A stretch of DNA of 64,000 nt from Deltaproteobacteria bacterium (GCA_025363655.1 JANYDK010000073.1:124001-188000); one strand, 5' to 3'. Numbered from the stretch's first letter, positions 1 through 9,683 are shown. The notes: generated by a model not told the origin, from the letters alone. Translations and numbers: made by a program.

Positions 1-1254
1 CGCACCGACATCTATGCGCTGGGGGCGATTCTCTTCGAGCTCCTCACCACCACGCCGCTGCACGGGCGTGACGTCTCGCAAGAGATGGTGCTGGTGAACA
101 CGCTCGCTGGCGTCGAGGCGCGGCCCTCCCTGCGGACGCCCGAGCGCGCCGTGCCTCCCGAGCTGGAGGAAATTCTCGTCCGCGCCACCGCGCTCGATCC
201 GGAAGACCGTTTTCCCTCGGTGCGTGCGATGGTCGACGAGCTCGAGCGCTATCTCGATGGCGATCGCGACACCGCGCGTCGTCGTGAGCTCGCCGCCGAG
301 CACGCTGCGCGCGCGGAAGAAGCCGCCGTTCGCGCGACGACGCTGGCCTCGGAGGGCAAGCAGCTCGTCGGCGCAGGCGTCCAACGCGCACGTGCCGAGG
401 CGATCGGCGAGGTCAACCGCGCCCTCGCGCTCGATCCGACGCACGCCGGTGCGGTGACGACGATGCTCCGGCTGCTCGTCGAGGTTCCACGTGAGGTGCC
501 GCCCGAGGTCGAAGAGGAGTTCGAGGCCACGCTCCGTCAGCGTCGCCTCGAGACCGAGCGCGTCGGTTCGCTCGGCTATCTCACCTGGATCGTCTGCGCG
601 CCGTTCCTTCTCTGGATGGGAATTCGCCACGTTCCCGCGCTGATCGTGCTCGGCGTCGCCATCGCCACCGCCTTCGGCGTCGCGCGTCTCATCGGTCGCG
701 GCACGCTCGACGATCGCAAGGGCGGCGCGCTCGTCTTCGTCGCCAGCACCATCGCGGCGGGCGTCTCTTCCCTCATCTTCGGACCGCTGGTGATGATCCC
801 CGGCCTCATCGCCTCCAACACGCTCTTCTTCGCCATGCACGAGCCGCGGCTCCGCACCGTGAAGCTCTTCCTCCTCGGAGGGACCGCCGCGATCGGATTG
901 CCGCTCATTCTCGAGCTCTGCGGCGTCCTCCCGCCCTCGATGAGCTTCCACGACGGCGTCATCACGCTGCTGCCGCGCATGGCCGATTTCCCCAAGGTGC
1001 CGGCCTTCGCCTTCCTCACCATCGCCAGTCTCGCGATCGTGATCGTGCCCTCGCTGCTCGTCGCGCGCACGAGGCGCGAAGCCCAGCAGTCCGATCGCCG
1101 CGTCTTCCTCCATCTCTGGCACCTACGTCAGTTCATTCCCGATCAGGCGCGCGGGGCCTCGCAGCTCGCGGCCGTCAGTGGGCCAGCCTTCGATCCGCTC
1201 TGTCCGACGAACCATCCGCTCGTCGAAAGGTTCTGGAAGCACGCCAAGTCATGA
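1..1254 (+). CDS. Ser/Thr protein kinase with polytopic C-terminus (5' partial)
   Basis: The frame is open from the first base, so the gene begins before the window. The first codons read RTDIYALGAILFELLT, which is kinase subdomain IX (the conserved Asp and Gly before the substrate-lobe helix), followed by the C-terminal kinase lobe. ATP-binding and catalytic loops are therefore outside the window. A charged Ala/Glu/Arg-rich helical linker follows (about codons 85-165). After it come five or so hydrophobic segments (about codons 193-356), ending in a basic cytoplasmic tail. Known family: Hanks-type kinases, abundant in Myxococcota, usually with one transmembrane helix. The several membrane spans here are less usual. 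The substrate is unknown. Stop is TGA at 1252-1254. Confidence 0.85.
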   Translation, partial: RTDIYALGAILFELLTTTPLHGRDVSQEMVLVNTLAGVEARPSLRTPERAVPPELEEILVRATALDPEDRFPSVRAMVDELERYLDGDRDTARRRELAAEHAARAEEAAVRATTLASEGKQLVGAGVQRARAEAIGEVNRALALDPTHAGAVTTMLRLLVEVPREVPPEVEEEFEATLRQRRLETERVGSLGYLTWIVCAPFLLWMGIRHVPALIVLGVAIATAFGVARLIGRGTLDDRKGGALVFVASTIAAGVSSLIFGPLVMIPGLIASNTLFFAMHEPRLRTVKLFLLGGTAAIGLPLILELCGVLPPSMSFHDGVITLLPRMADFPKVPAFAFLTIASLAIVIVPSLLVARTRREAQQSDRRVFLHLWHLRQFIPDQARGASQLAAVSGPAFDPLCPTNHPLVERFWKHAKS

Positions 1255-1297
1255 TGTGCCGACGGTTGGCATGCATGCTGCTTTTTCCCTGAGCAAC

Positions 1298-2743
1298 ATG
1301 CGCATGGCACACACTGGCCGCCCGCTCCTTGCTCTTCTCTCCGTCCTCTCCCTGGCTGCCTCCGGCGTTCTCGCCGGCTGCGGAGGCAAGACCACCGATG
1401 GAACGACGGTGATCATCGATCCGGGGAAGCAGGTCACCGGCTTCCACTCGTACACGCTCACCATCGACGATGCGTCCATCGACTGGACGGGAGGCGGTGG
1501 CGGCGGCTCGTGGGGGAAGGCCGGCTCGAAGGGCTACCGCACGCGCATCGATCTCGACAACGGGTTCGGCAACGCGACGAAGAAGGCAGGGGCGGCGATC
1601 GTGCCCTCGTTCGGCGAACCCATCGGCATGGGAGGCGTGTTCGCCAACCCGCTCGTGCTCCTCGGCGACACGTCTTCGAGCACCGGCTCCGGCCTCTCGA
1701 TCTCCTCGCGCTCCGACGGCTACAACGTCTCGGAGATCTACGGCAACTTCACCTTCCAGCTCGACGCGCGCGGCGTGCCGACTTCGGGGACGGCCACCGG
1801 CACCGCCAATTCGTTCGCCGGCGACGTCGGCGCGATGGGCAAGGCGAGCATGCACTTCACGATCGCACCCGACGCCGATGCACCGATGGTCGGAGCCTCC
1901 GCAGTCGCCGGCTTCGGCGCGGTCGCGCTGCCATGGGACGAGCGCACGATCTATTTCAGCGAGCCCTACGAAGAGCAGCTGACGCTGGCGACCCTCGGCA
2001 AGGGCGTGAACGGTAGCGTCACCAAGACGTCTCTCCTCTGGGGTGAGCCGCCGCGAGATCGCGATCGTGGCTTCACCTTCCGCCTCCAGAGCTGGACCGA
2101 TCCACTCGGCCTCGCGATTCAGGCGCCGATCGTCCACGACCTCGCGGGCAACGCCTCCGCGGCTTCATCGCTCGCCTTCGTGACGAACGCCAAGCCAGTG
2201 AACGAGCTCGAGTCGTCGGTGCTCGAATCGTTCGGAGCGAGCGGCGGAACTTCGCTCGCGACGGTGTGGGGCCCGGTCGCTGCGCTCGACGCTTGCCCCG
2301 ACGGAAAGCCTTGTTTTGCGATCGGTCCGGTGAAGGCCAGCTACTGCGGACGCGGCAGCCAAGCAGGTCTCGCGGTGGCGCTGGTCGGCAACGGCGGGGT
2401 CTTCTTCACGGTGCGCGTCGTCGCCAAGCCGACGTTGGGCGCTGGCGGCAGCCTCCCGTCCGGCATCGTCAACTTCCAGACCGCGAGCCCCGGCGCGAAG
2501 CCAATCGCCGACGGCGGCACCCTCGTGAAGATGCCCGAGAAGCCCGCCGCCGATGGCACCTACGACACCGGTTGGGTCACGGTGACGATGACCACGCCCG
2601 ATGGCGCGGCCTCCGAGACCGGCGTCGCGGTCAGCTTGGGCGGCACCGGCCCCTCGTCGGGCGACTTCGACTGCGGCTTCGCGCCTCCACCGATCGACGT
2701 GACGCTGTACGTGCAGCGCATCATGGTCGGCGGCGTGAAATAG
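1298..2743 (+). CDS. Predicted lipoprotein with Ig-like domain, unknown function
   Basis: About 481 residues. The ATG at 1298 gives a short basic n-region (MRMAHTGR), a hydrophobic stretch and a lipobox VLAGC at about residue 28, so export and lipidation are predicted. A longer reading frame from a GTG at 1178 overlaps the kinase gene and would bury the signal peptide, so it was not used. After a Gly-rich segment there are beta-rich stretches. The stretch around residues 190-300 (DADAPMVG, IYFSEPYEE, VHDLAGNAS) resembles the bacterial Ig-like Big_5 type found in surface proteins. That assignment is inference. The gene is convergent with the next one, with only three bases between stops. No enzymatic motif was seen. 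Confidence 0.75.
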   Translation: MRMAHTGRPLLALLSVLSLAASGVLAGCGGKTTDGTTVIIDPGKQVTGFHSYTLTIDDASIDWTGGGGGGSWGKAGSKGYRTRIDLDNGFGNATKKAGAAIVPSFGEPIGMGGVFANPLVLLGDTSSSTGSGLSISSRSDGYNVSEIYGNFTFQLDARGVPTSGTATGTANSFAGDVGAMGKASMHFTIAPDADAPMVGASAVAGFGAVALPWDERTIYFSEPYEEQLTLATLGKGVNGSVTKTSLLWGEPPRDRDRGFTFRLQSWTDPLGLAIQAPIVHDLAGNASAASSLAFVTNAKPVNELESSVLESFGASGGTSLATVWGPVAALDACPDGKPCFAIGPVKASYCGRGSQAGLAVALVGNGGVFFTVRVVAKPTLGAGGSLPSGIVNFQTASPGAKPIADGGTLVKMPEKPAADGTYDTGWVTVTMTTPDGAASETGVAVSLGGTGPSSGDFDCGFAPPPIDVTLYVQRIMVGGVK

Positions 2744-2746
2744 AGG

Positions 2747-3226
2747 CTATTTCGCGCTGACGCTGGCCGAAGGTTTGGCTGCCGTGCTCACGTCGGATTT
2801 CGCGTCCGACTCTTGGTTCGTGTCTTCGTGCGCATCGGCGTACGGATCGACCCAAAGGCCGGGAATGCCTTCGACGGGTTCTTCACTCGCCGCTCCCGAC
2901 GGTGACGTCACCTTCTTCACGAGGCCGCACTTCGGCTCGCACTCGGCGACGTCGGGGAGGTCTTTCTGATCGGTCGCGCAGGCGGCGAAGCAATCGAAGC
3001 CCTTCGGATTCTGCGCTTTCAGCTCGCGCTTCTCGACGACGCAGCGCTGCAGCGCCTGGTCGCGCATGCCCGGCGCGGATTTGTCGAGATCGCCGAACTG
3101 ACGTTCGCTCAGCTTGATGAGGTGCTCGCAGAGGCTCTCGGGGCTGGTTTTGCAGCCGGCGAGCGTAATCAGCGTCGCGCAGGCGAGGCCCAGTAGGCGC
3201 GGGAGACGGGGGAGCCCAAACGGCAT
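2747..3226 (-). CDS. Small Cys-containing lipoprotein, unknown function
   Basis: 159 residues. The start at 3226 (MPFGLPRLPRLLGLACATL) gives a clear lipoprotein signal with lipobox TLAGC near residue 23. Upstream in-frame starts would extend into the divergent uridine kinase gene. The mature part has about nine Cys residues in pairs (CEHL, CVV, CFAAC, CEPKC), suggesting disulfides in the periplasm. An acidic Ser/Thr/Asp-rich tail follows. No family was recognised. It is divergent from udk with about 106 bases between start codons. Confidence 0.7.
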   Translation of the reverse strand: MPFGLPRLPRLLGLACATLITLAGCKTSPESLCEHLIKLSERQFGDLDKSAPGMRDQALQRCVVEKRELKAQNPKGFDCFAACATDQKDLPDVAECEPKCGLVKKVTSPSGAASEEPVEGIPGLWVDPYADAHEDTNQESDAKSDVSTAAKPSASVSAK

Positions 3227-3332
3227 CGCCGGCCGATTCCACGGGATCGCACGCAAGCACGCAAGCGCTCGGTCGCCGAAGCGTCTTTCCTGGCGGAAAA
3301 GCGTGCTATGCCGTCGCCGTGAGGAGAGGCGA

Positions 3333-4079
<747 letters not shown>

Positions 4080-4084
4080 CTCGC

Positions 4085-4225
4085 GTGACGCTGCGAATTC
4101 TCTACATGTCGGGCTACGCCGAAGATCCGCAGCTCGCCCACGCGTCGGCCTCGCTGCTGCAGAAGCCGTTCGATCCGACCGAGCTGATGCGACGCATCCG
4201 CGGCTTGCTCGCGCACACATCCTGA
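4085..4225 (+). pseudogene. Truncated response-regulator receiver domain (C-terminal remnant)
   Basis: From GTG 4085 the frame encodes 46 residues, VTLRILYMSGYAEDPQL...LLQKPFDPTELMRRIRGLLAHTS. This matches the last third of a CheY-like receiver: strand 4 with MSGY (the conserved Ser/Thr position), the invariant Lys-Pro of QKPF in the beta5-alpha5 loop, and helix 5. The phospho-acceptor Asp and acidic pocket are missing, so it cannot act as a receiver. It is probably the relic of a hybrid kinase or response-regulator gene. The frame stays open for some codons upstream inside the end of udk, without recognisable receiver sequence. Confidence 0.6.
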
Positions 4226-4367
4226 GTCGCGACCGCGCAGAGACGACGGAGTGAACCGGCGTTGGCGATCTTCGTTACCGAACTATTTCGCACGCACGAT
4301 CCGCGGGCAAATGAGCCCTATTCAATCGTGTTTCGTGGCCTGGCATCCGGCATCGGCGATGCATTGA

Positions 4368-5240
4368 ATGGGAAGCATGGCAAACGCAACCCGGTCGATC
4401 AGGTCAGGGCTTCTCTCCGTGCTCTTCGCCACCGTGATGGCTTCGTCGCTCGTCGCGTGCAGCGCTTCGTTCGATGCGAGCATCACCGTTGGCGGCGAGG
4501 GACACCACGCCTCGAACGGGTCCAATGGTTCGGGTGGCGTCATCGGCAACGGCACGGCGCCGACCAACGACGCCGGTCCTTCGCCGAGCTCGGATCCGGG
4601 CCCGTCGGCCGTGGCGCCCGTCGCGCCGAGCGATCCCAGCGATCCCAACGATCCACCGAAGCCGGCGCCTTCGCCCTCGACCGATCCGATCCCCGTGCCG
4701 ACCGACGCCCCAGGCGCAGTGATGTGTCGCTACGCCGTGCCCGACACGTCGACCGAGACGATGCTCGCCGGTCAAGCCGATGCGCAGCTCCTCGTCGGCA
4801 CGCACGACGCGAAGGTCACGCACCTCACGCAGGCAGCCCTCGTGCCGGTGCCGGGGACCGATCAAGTGCAGGTCGTCCTCTCCGACGATCCCGCGCTCTG
4901 CGAGCACCTGACGAAGCTGCACCAGACCGCGAGCTGCTCGATCGACGGCAGCGACACCAGCGCGACGAGCGCGCTTCCCGGCTACAGCTACGTCACCGCC
5001 TCGCTCAGCGCCGCCGCGCCCGCCTCGTCGTCGGTGAACCACCTCGCGCTCACCAAGGGTGGCAGCGCGCCGCTCGATCTCGTCCAATGGGACGGCGTCC
5101 TTCGTGTCGACGGCGCGCTCTCGTCGACGTCGACCAGCGTCTCCGGCCGCTACTACGCTTGTGACGGCGTGCACGGCCTCACATCGAGCGGCGTCTTCGT
5201 CGCCAGCTACTGTGGCACTGCGCTCCCGGTCTGCGGCTGA
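4368..5240 (+). CDS. Predicted lipoprotein, unknown function
   Basis: 290 residues. The N-terminus MGSMANATRSIRSGLL is followed by a hydrophobic stretch and lipobox SLVAC near residue 31. A start at the second Met (4377) is equally possible. A long Pro/Ser/Asp-rich linker (about residues 60-115, PSDPSDPNDPPKPAPSPS) separates the anchor from a C-terminal domain of about 165 residues with four to six Cys, likely disulfide-bonded. No catalytic motif or known family was recognised. It is convergent with the pentose-phosphate operon. Confidence 0.7.
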   Translation: MGSMANATRSIRSGLLSVLFATVMASSLVACSASFDASITVGGEGHHASNGSNGSGGVIGNGTAPTNDAGPSPSSDPGPSAVAPVAPSDPSDPNDPPKPAPSPSTDPIPVPTDAPGAVMCRYAVPDTSTETMLAGQADAQLLVGTHDAKVTHLTQAALVPVPGTDQVQVVLSDDPALCEHLTKLHQTASCSIDGSDTSATSALPGYSYVTASLSAAAPASSSVNHLALTKGGSAPLDLVQWDGVLRVDGALSSTSTSVSGRYYACDGVHGLTSSGVFVASYCGTALPVCG

Positions 5241-5256
5241 GAATCCGTCGCGCGCT

Positions 5257-5997
5257 TCACGCCGGGAGTGAGCGCGAAATCTCGGCGCCGGCCGCTCGAT
5301 CGAGCACCCAGATGGTCTCGCTCGCGCGCGCGAGGAGCTGCGCGGGGAAGCGGCTGGGCTCTCGCGCGCTCGCGAGCGCATGGGCGACGGCGGCCGATTT
5401 CTCGGCACCCGTGGCAATCGCCAGCACCGCACCGGCGCGATCGAGCATGCGCGGCGTGAAGGTGATGCGCGAGAGCGCGGGGTTCATCGGAGGATCGATC
5501 TCAGCGACCACCAAGCGGTGGGCTTCGTCGATCGCCGGCGAGCCGGGAAAGAGCGAGAAGATGTGCGCGTCCTTGCCGATACCGACGCAGACGAGATCGA
5601 CCCGGCCGTCGCAGAGCGCCAAAAGTCGTTCTTCGTAGGCGCGCGCCGTGGCCGCCAAATCAGGCAGATCGGCCTCCATCCGGAGTACGTTGCCTTCGGG
5701 CAGAGGGACCTTGGAGAGGAGCGTCCGCTGCGCGCTTCCGAAGTTGGAGTCCTTGGCGGTGGGGGCGACGGCGCGCTCGTCGCCGAAGACGACGTGCACC
5801 TTGGTCCAATCGATGCGATCGCGGAAGGGAGCGCTTGCGAGCGCTTCGTGCAGCGGAATCGGCGTCGAGCCGCCGGTGAGCGCGAAGACGAATCGGCCAC
5901 GAGCGGCGATGGCCTTCTCGGCGTGCTCGGCGACGATCGTCGCGGCCTTCTCGGCGAAGGCGGCGACGTCGGCCACGAGCTCGAAGCGCGCGCTCAT
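5257..5997 (-). CDS. pgl: 6-phosphogluconolactonase
   Basis: 246 residues, the usual length for the DevB/Pgl type. It hydrolyses 6-phosphogluconolactone to 6-phosphogluconate, the second step of the oxidative pentose-phosphate pathway. Motifs seen: FALTGGSTP (phosphate loop, about residue 40), VFGDERAV (about 75) and GIGKDAHIFSLFPGSPA (about 140). In the last motif the family usually has GxDGHTASLFPG. The His is kept, but the neighbouring Gly, Thr and Ala are replaced by Ala, Ile and Phe. The start overlaps the opcA stop as ATGA (5994-5997). It is the last gene of the gnd-zwf-opcA-pgl operon. Confidence 0.92.
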   Translation of the reverse strand: MSARFELVADVAAFAEKAATIVAEHAEKAIAARGRFVFALTGGSTPIPLHEALASAPFRDRIDWTKVHVVFGDERAVAPTAKDSNFGSAQRTLLSKVPLPEGNVLRMEADLPDLAATARAYEERLLALCDGRVDLVCVGIGKDAHIFSLFPGSPAIDEAHRLVVAEIDPPMNPALSRITFTPRMLDRAGAVLAIATGAEKSAAVAHALASAREPSRFPAQLLARASETIWVLDRAAGAEISRSLPA

Positions 5998-7163
5998 TTC
6001 GGCTCCTCGGGACGCTCCGACTTCCGCGGCGCGGCCGGTGCGACGGGCGCGACCAAGGCGGCGGCCGTCTCGAGGCTGTGCTCGAAGAGCGTGTCGGCGA
6101 TCGCGTGCTCGAGGACGTGCCCGAGCATGCGACCCGGAACCGGCGGATGAATGCGCACGCACTGTGCGGGTATCGGCATGCCGGGACGTTCGCCTGACCA
6201 ACAGATCACCAGCGCGTCGGCGTCGTCGCGACCGACGTGGCAGTGCGCGTCCTTGCCGCGGAGATCGACGGCGATGAGCGCGCCGATCGGCACGTCGTTG
6301 CGATCGACCGGTTCGAGCACGAGCCGCACCTTGCCGCCGTCGGCACGAAGCAGCGTCGCCGAGAGGTCGCTCGTCCACTCGCCGAGCCGGAGGCCGAGTG
6401 CGTAGACCAGCCAGCCGGCGAAGAGCGCCACCTGGTTGCTGAACGGATCGGACGTGCGCTTGTGATCGCGACGCGGATGGAAGGTGAGCTTGATCTCGTC
6501 GAGGGCGGCGAGTTCGTCACCGGCGCGCGGATCGTCGAAGAAACGAGCGGTCAGCTCTTGCCACGTGCGCAGCCGCTGCCAGCCGAAATCGGCGAGAGCG
6601 AAGCGATCAGCGCCTTTCGCCAGTCGATCGAGCGGCGCCAAATCGCGCAGGTCCATTTCGGCGGTGTCGAAGATGGTGAGCTTGGCGAGGGGCGCGAGGT
6701 GATCGAAGAGCGAGTCGTCGTCGGGGAGATCGCCGACCCACCAGACGTAGACCGGCACATCCGGCGTCAGCAGCTTGCCGACGGTGTCGGGGATGAACGC
6801 TCGCGCCTTGCCGTGCGCGCGGAGGAAGACCGACTCGCCGCCAGGAACGTCGGTCTTTCCGTCGCGCGGGTGCAGCGCGATCTCGGTGGTGATGGACGCC
6901 GCCGCTTGCGGCTCGTCGGCGGCGACGACGATCGTGCGCGCGCCGACGGTGCCGGCGATGCCGACCGCCTGCGCCGCCGCTTCGAAGTATGCAGGTGTCT
7001 CGCAAACGGCGATCACGGTCATCGTCTGCGTGCGGGTGACGGCCGCGCCGCCTGGACCTGCCTTGGCCCAGAGCGCGCGGAGGTCGCCGTCGATGCGATC
7101 GATCGGGGTCGCTCGCCGACTCGCCCAAGCGGGGCCCGACGACGTCGAGCCTTCGGCAGTCAT
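5994..7163 (-). CDS. opcA: Glucose-6-phosphate dehydrogenase assembly protein OpcA
   Basis: 389 residues, related to OpcA of cyanobacteria and actinobacteria, which activates or assembles glucose-6-phosphate dehydrogenase. Recognised by overall sequence character: TQTMTVIAVCE, then LLTPDVPVYVWWVGDLPDD, FDTAEMDL, and LADFGWQRLRTWQEL with FFDDP. Its place directly after zwf also fits. The ATG at 7163 overlaps the zwf stop (7160-7163). An earlier in-frame start lies inside zwf and is not needed. A Pro/Ala/Lys-rich tail ends the protein. It is not itself catalytic; it is expected to bind Zwf. Confidence 0.88.
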   Translation of the reverse strand: MTAEGSTSSGPAWASRRATPIDRIDGDLRALWAKAGPGGAAVTRTQTMTVIAVCETPAYFEAAAQAVGIAGTVGARTIVVAADEPQAAASITTEIALHPRDGKTDVPGGESVFLRAHGKARAFIPDTVGKLLTPDVPVYVWWVGDLPDDDSLFDHLAPLAKLTIFDTAEMDLRDLAPLDRLAKGADRFALADFGWQRLRTWQELTARFFDDPRAGDELAALDEIKLTFHPRRDHKRTSDPFSNQVALFAGWLVYALGLRLGEWTSDLSATLLRADGGKVRLVLEPVDRNDVPIGALIAVDLRGKDAHCHVGRDDADALVICWSGERPGMPIPAQCVRIHPPVPGRMLGHVLEHAIADTLFEHSLETAAALVAPVAPAAPRKSERPEEPK

Positions 7164-8686
7164 AGCCGCCTCCAGTGACGGCCATCGGCGTGCAGCATGT
7201 CGTCGGACTCCTGCGGGCCCCAGCTCCCTGCGGCGTATTCGCGCGGCGCCGGCAGCTCTTTCCACGCCTCGTGCATCGGCGTGATCCACTCCCACGCGGC
7301 GCGCACTTCGTCGTTGCGTGCGAAGAGCGTGGCGTCACCGAGCATCGCCTCGAGGAGCAAGCGCTCGTAGGCCTCGGGTCCGGTCTCGCCGAAGGAGCCG
7401 GCGTAGCGGAAGTCCATCGTCACCGGCCGTAGCGTCTGCGTCGGGCCGGGGACCTTCGACATGAAACGGAGGGAGATGCCTTCGTCGGGCTGGATGCGAA
7501 TCGAGAGCACGTCGGGCTCGACCTCGCCGGCCGTGGCCGCGAAGAGCGCGTGCGGGACCTTCTTGAAATGCAGGGAAATCTCGGTGATTCGCTTGTTGAG
7601 GCGCTTGCCCGCGCGCATGTAGAAGGGCACGCCGCCCCAGCGCCAACTGTCGACGTGCGCGCGGATGGCGACGTACGTCTCGGTGCGCGAGTCGGAAGGG
7701 ACGTCGGGCTCCTGGCGATATCCAGGCACCGCTTGTCCGTTGAAGGTGCCGGCGTCGTACTGCCCTCGCACGGTGTGCTTGGCGACGTCTTCGCGGGTGA
7801 CGATCGGTCGCAATGCGCGGACCACCTTCACCTTCTCGTTGCGCACCGAGTCGGCGTCGAAGGCCACCGGCGCCTCCATCGCCATCACGCTCATGATCTG
7901 CAAGAGATGGTTCTGTACGACGTCGCGGGTGGTGCCCGCCTCTTCGTAGAACTTGCCGCGCCCCTCGACGCCGATGTCCTCGGAGACCGTGATTTGCACG
8001 TGATCGACGTGCTCACGCGACCAAATCGGCTCGAAGATCGAGTTGCCGAAGCGGAAGACGAGGAGGTTCTGCACCGTCTCTTTGCCGAGGTAGTGATCGA
8101 TGCGGAAGACCTGCCGCTCGTCGAAGACCGAGAGCAGCTTGTGGTTCAACGCCTCGCCGGTCGAGAGGTCGGAGCCGAAGGGCTTCTCGATGACGACGCG
8201 CGAGAAGTTGGCCGCATCCGGTCCGCTGACGAGGCCGGCCTCGCGCAGACGCTCGAGGATGACGCCGAACTCCGACGGCGGCACCGACAAATAGTAGAGA
8301 CGATTGCCGCGCGTGCCGCGCTCGCGATCGAGACGATCGAGCGTCTCTTTCAGCTTGGCGTAGCCCTTCGGATCTTCGAAGGTACCGGCGACGTAGAAGA
8401 GCCCTTGCGCGAAGTCGTTCCAGATCGCTTCGTCGACCGGCTTGCGCCTGGAGAACTGGGCGACGTTGGCCTTTTGCTCCTCGCGGAACTGCGTGTCCGA
8501 TTTCTCGCGACGCGCATACCCGACGACGCTCGCCCCCGGCGGCAAGAGCCGCGAGACCGCGAGGTTGTAGAGGGCAGGGAGGAGCTTTCGCTTCGTCAGG
8601 TCGCCCGACGCTCCGAAGATGACGACGGTGCACGGCGCGGGGATACGCTCGGTGACGAGCCCCTCGCGCAAGGGGTTCTTGCTCAT
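7160..8686 (-). CDS. zwf: Glucose-6-phosphate 1-dehydrogenase
   Basis: 508 residues, full length. It oxidises glucose-6-phosphate to 6-phosphogluconolactone with NAD(P)+, the entry to the oxidative pentose-phosphate pathway. The nucleotide-binding loop IFGASGDLTKRKLLP is at about residues 24-38. The substrate-binding and catalytic signature RIDHYLGKETVQNLLVFRF is near residue 200, with the catalytic His/Asp pair and the lactone-contacting Lys. FYMRAGKRL lies near residue 345. It is followed in a 4-base overlap by opcA, and about 95 bases separate it from the upstream gnd stop. Confidence 0.96.
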   Translation of the reverse strand: MSKNPLREGLVTERIPAPCTVVIFGASGDLTKRKLLPALYNLAVSRLLPPGASVVGYARREKSDTQFREEQKANVAQFSRRKPVDEAIWNDFAQGLFYVAGTFEDPKGYAKLKETLDRLDRERGTRGNRLYYLSVPPSEFGVILERLREAGLVSGPDAANFSRVVIEKPFGSDLSTGEALNHKLLSVFDERQVFRIDHYLGKETVQNLLVFRFGNSIFEPIWSREHVDHVQITVSEDIGVEGRGKFYEEAGTTRDVVQNHLLQIMSVMAMEAPVAFDADSVRNEKVKVVRALRPIVTREDVAKHTVRGQYDAGTFNGQAVPGYRQEPDVPSDSRTETYVAIRAHVDSWRWGGVPFYMRAGKRLNKRITEISLHFKKVPHALFAATAGEVEPDVLSIRIQPDEGISLRFMSKVPGPTQTLRPVTMDFRYAGSFGETGPEAYERLLLEAMLGDATLFARNDEVRAAWEWITPMHEAWKELPAPREYAAGSWGPQESDDMLHADGRHWRRL

Positions 8687-8720
8687 GAATGATTCTCCAC
8701 GAAGGACAGTCTCATTTCGT

Positions 8721-8742
8721 CAAAGATTGCTTCGCAACTTTG
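8721..8742. promoter_or_regulatory. Hairpin in the gnd-zwf intergenic region
   Basis: The sequence CAAAG-A-TTGC-TTC-GCAA-CTTTG forms a nine-pair stem with one bulged A and a three-base loop. It lies between the gnd stop and the zwf start and would be in the transcript of the operon. A second small inverted repeat (GACCG-CC-CGGTC, 8742-8753) abuts it. There is no T-run, so it is more likely an mRNA processing or stability element than a terminator. Function is inferred only from position. Confidence 0.45.
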
Positions 8743-8780
8743 ACCGCCCGGTCGAACTCGCTTCGCTCGGTCGCCGGTCT

Positions 8781-9683
8781 CTAGGACTTCTTCACGGCGT
8801 GACCACCGAACTCGTTGCGGAGCGCGGCGTTGACCTTGGCGGCGAACGACTCCTCCTGACGCGAACGGAAGCGCATGAGCAGCGCGAGCGTGAGCACGGG
8901 TGCCGGGACGTCTTCGTCGATGGCGGCTTGAATCGTCCAGCGACCTTCGCCGGAGTCCTGCACGTAGCCCTTGATGCCGTCGAGGTGCGCGTCCTTGGTG
9001 AACGCACTCTCGGCGAGCTCGAGGAGCCAGCTGCGGACGACCGAGCCCTGGTTCCAAAGGTGCGAGATCTTCTGCAGGTCGGGCTTGAACTCGCTCTTCT
9101 CGAGGATCTCGAAGCCTTCGGCGTACGACTGCATCATCCCGTATTCGATGCCGTTGTGGATCATCTTGGTGAAGTGACCCGAGCCGCTCGGACCGACGTG
9201 GAGGAAGCCGTCGGGCGGGGCGAGCGTGGTGAACGCCGGCAGGCAGCGCTCGACGGCGGCCTTGTCCCCGCCGACCATCAGACAGTAGCCGTTCTTCAGG
9301 CCCCAGATGCCGCCGCTGGTGCCGGCGTCGATGAAGTCGATCTTCTTCGCCACCAGCTCTTTCGAGCGACGCTGTGAGTCTTTCCAGTTGCTGTTGCCGC
9401 CGTCGATGATCGTGTCGCCAGGCGACATCAGCCCGGCGAGATCTTGGATGGTCTTCTCGGTCGGGTCGCCCGCCGGGACCATGACCCAAACCGCGCGCGG
9501 TCCGGTGAACTTCTGCACGACCTCTTGGAGCGAGCCTGCGCCGACCGCGCCTTTCTCGACCACGGCCGCGATCGCTTTCGGATCGCGATCGTAAGCGATG
9601 ACGGTGTGACCTCCGTTGAGGAGGCGCTGCACCATGTTCCCACCCATCTTCCCCAACCCGATGATCGCGATTTGCATGCCCAT
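8781..9683 (-). CDS. gnd: 6-phosphogluconate dehydrogenase, decarboxylating (short form)
   Basis: 300 residues, matching the short form of the enzyme rather than the roughly 470-residue form. It converts 6-phosphogluconate to ribulose-5-phosphate and CO2. The Rossmann motif IGLGKMGGNM is at residues 8-17, GTSGGIWGLKNGYCLMVGG near 120, and KMIHNGIEYGMMQSYAEGFE, with the catalytic Lys and Asn, near 170. Cofactor preference is not settled from sequence. The start at 9683 (MGMQIAII) has a GAGGG-like site upstream; Met3 at 9677 is possible. It is the first gene of the operon, and a hairpin lies between it and zwf. Confidence 0.93.
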   Translation of the reverse strand: MGMQIAIIGLGKMGGNMVQRLLNGGHTVIAYDRDPKAIAAVVEKGAVGAGSLQEVVQKFTGPRAVWVMVPAGDPTEKTIQDLAGLMSPGDTIIDGGNSNWKDSQRRSKELVAKKIDFIDAGTSGGIWGLKNGYCLMVGGDKAAVERCLPAFTTLAPPDGFLHVGPSGSGHFTKMIHNGIEYGMMQSYAEGFEILEKSEFKPDLQKISHLWNQGSVVRSWLLELAESAFTKDAHLDGIKGYVQDSGEGRWTIQAAIDEDVPAPVLTLALLMRFRSRQEESFAAKVNAALRNEFGGHAVKKS

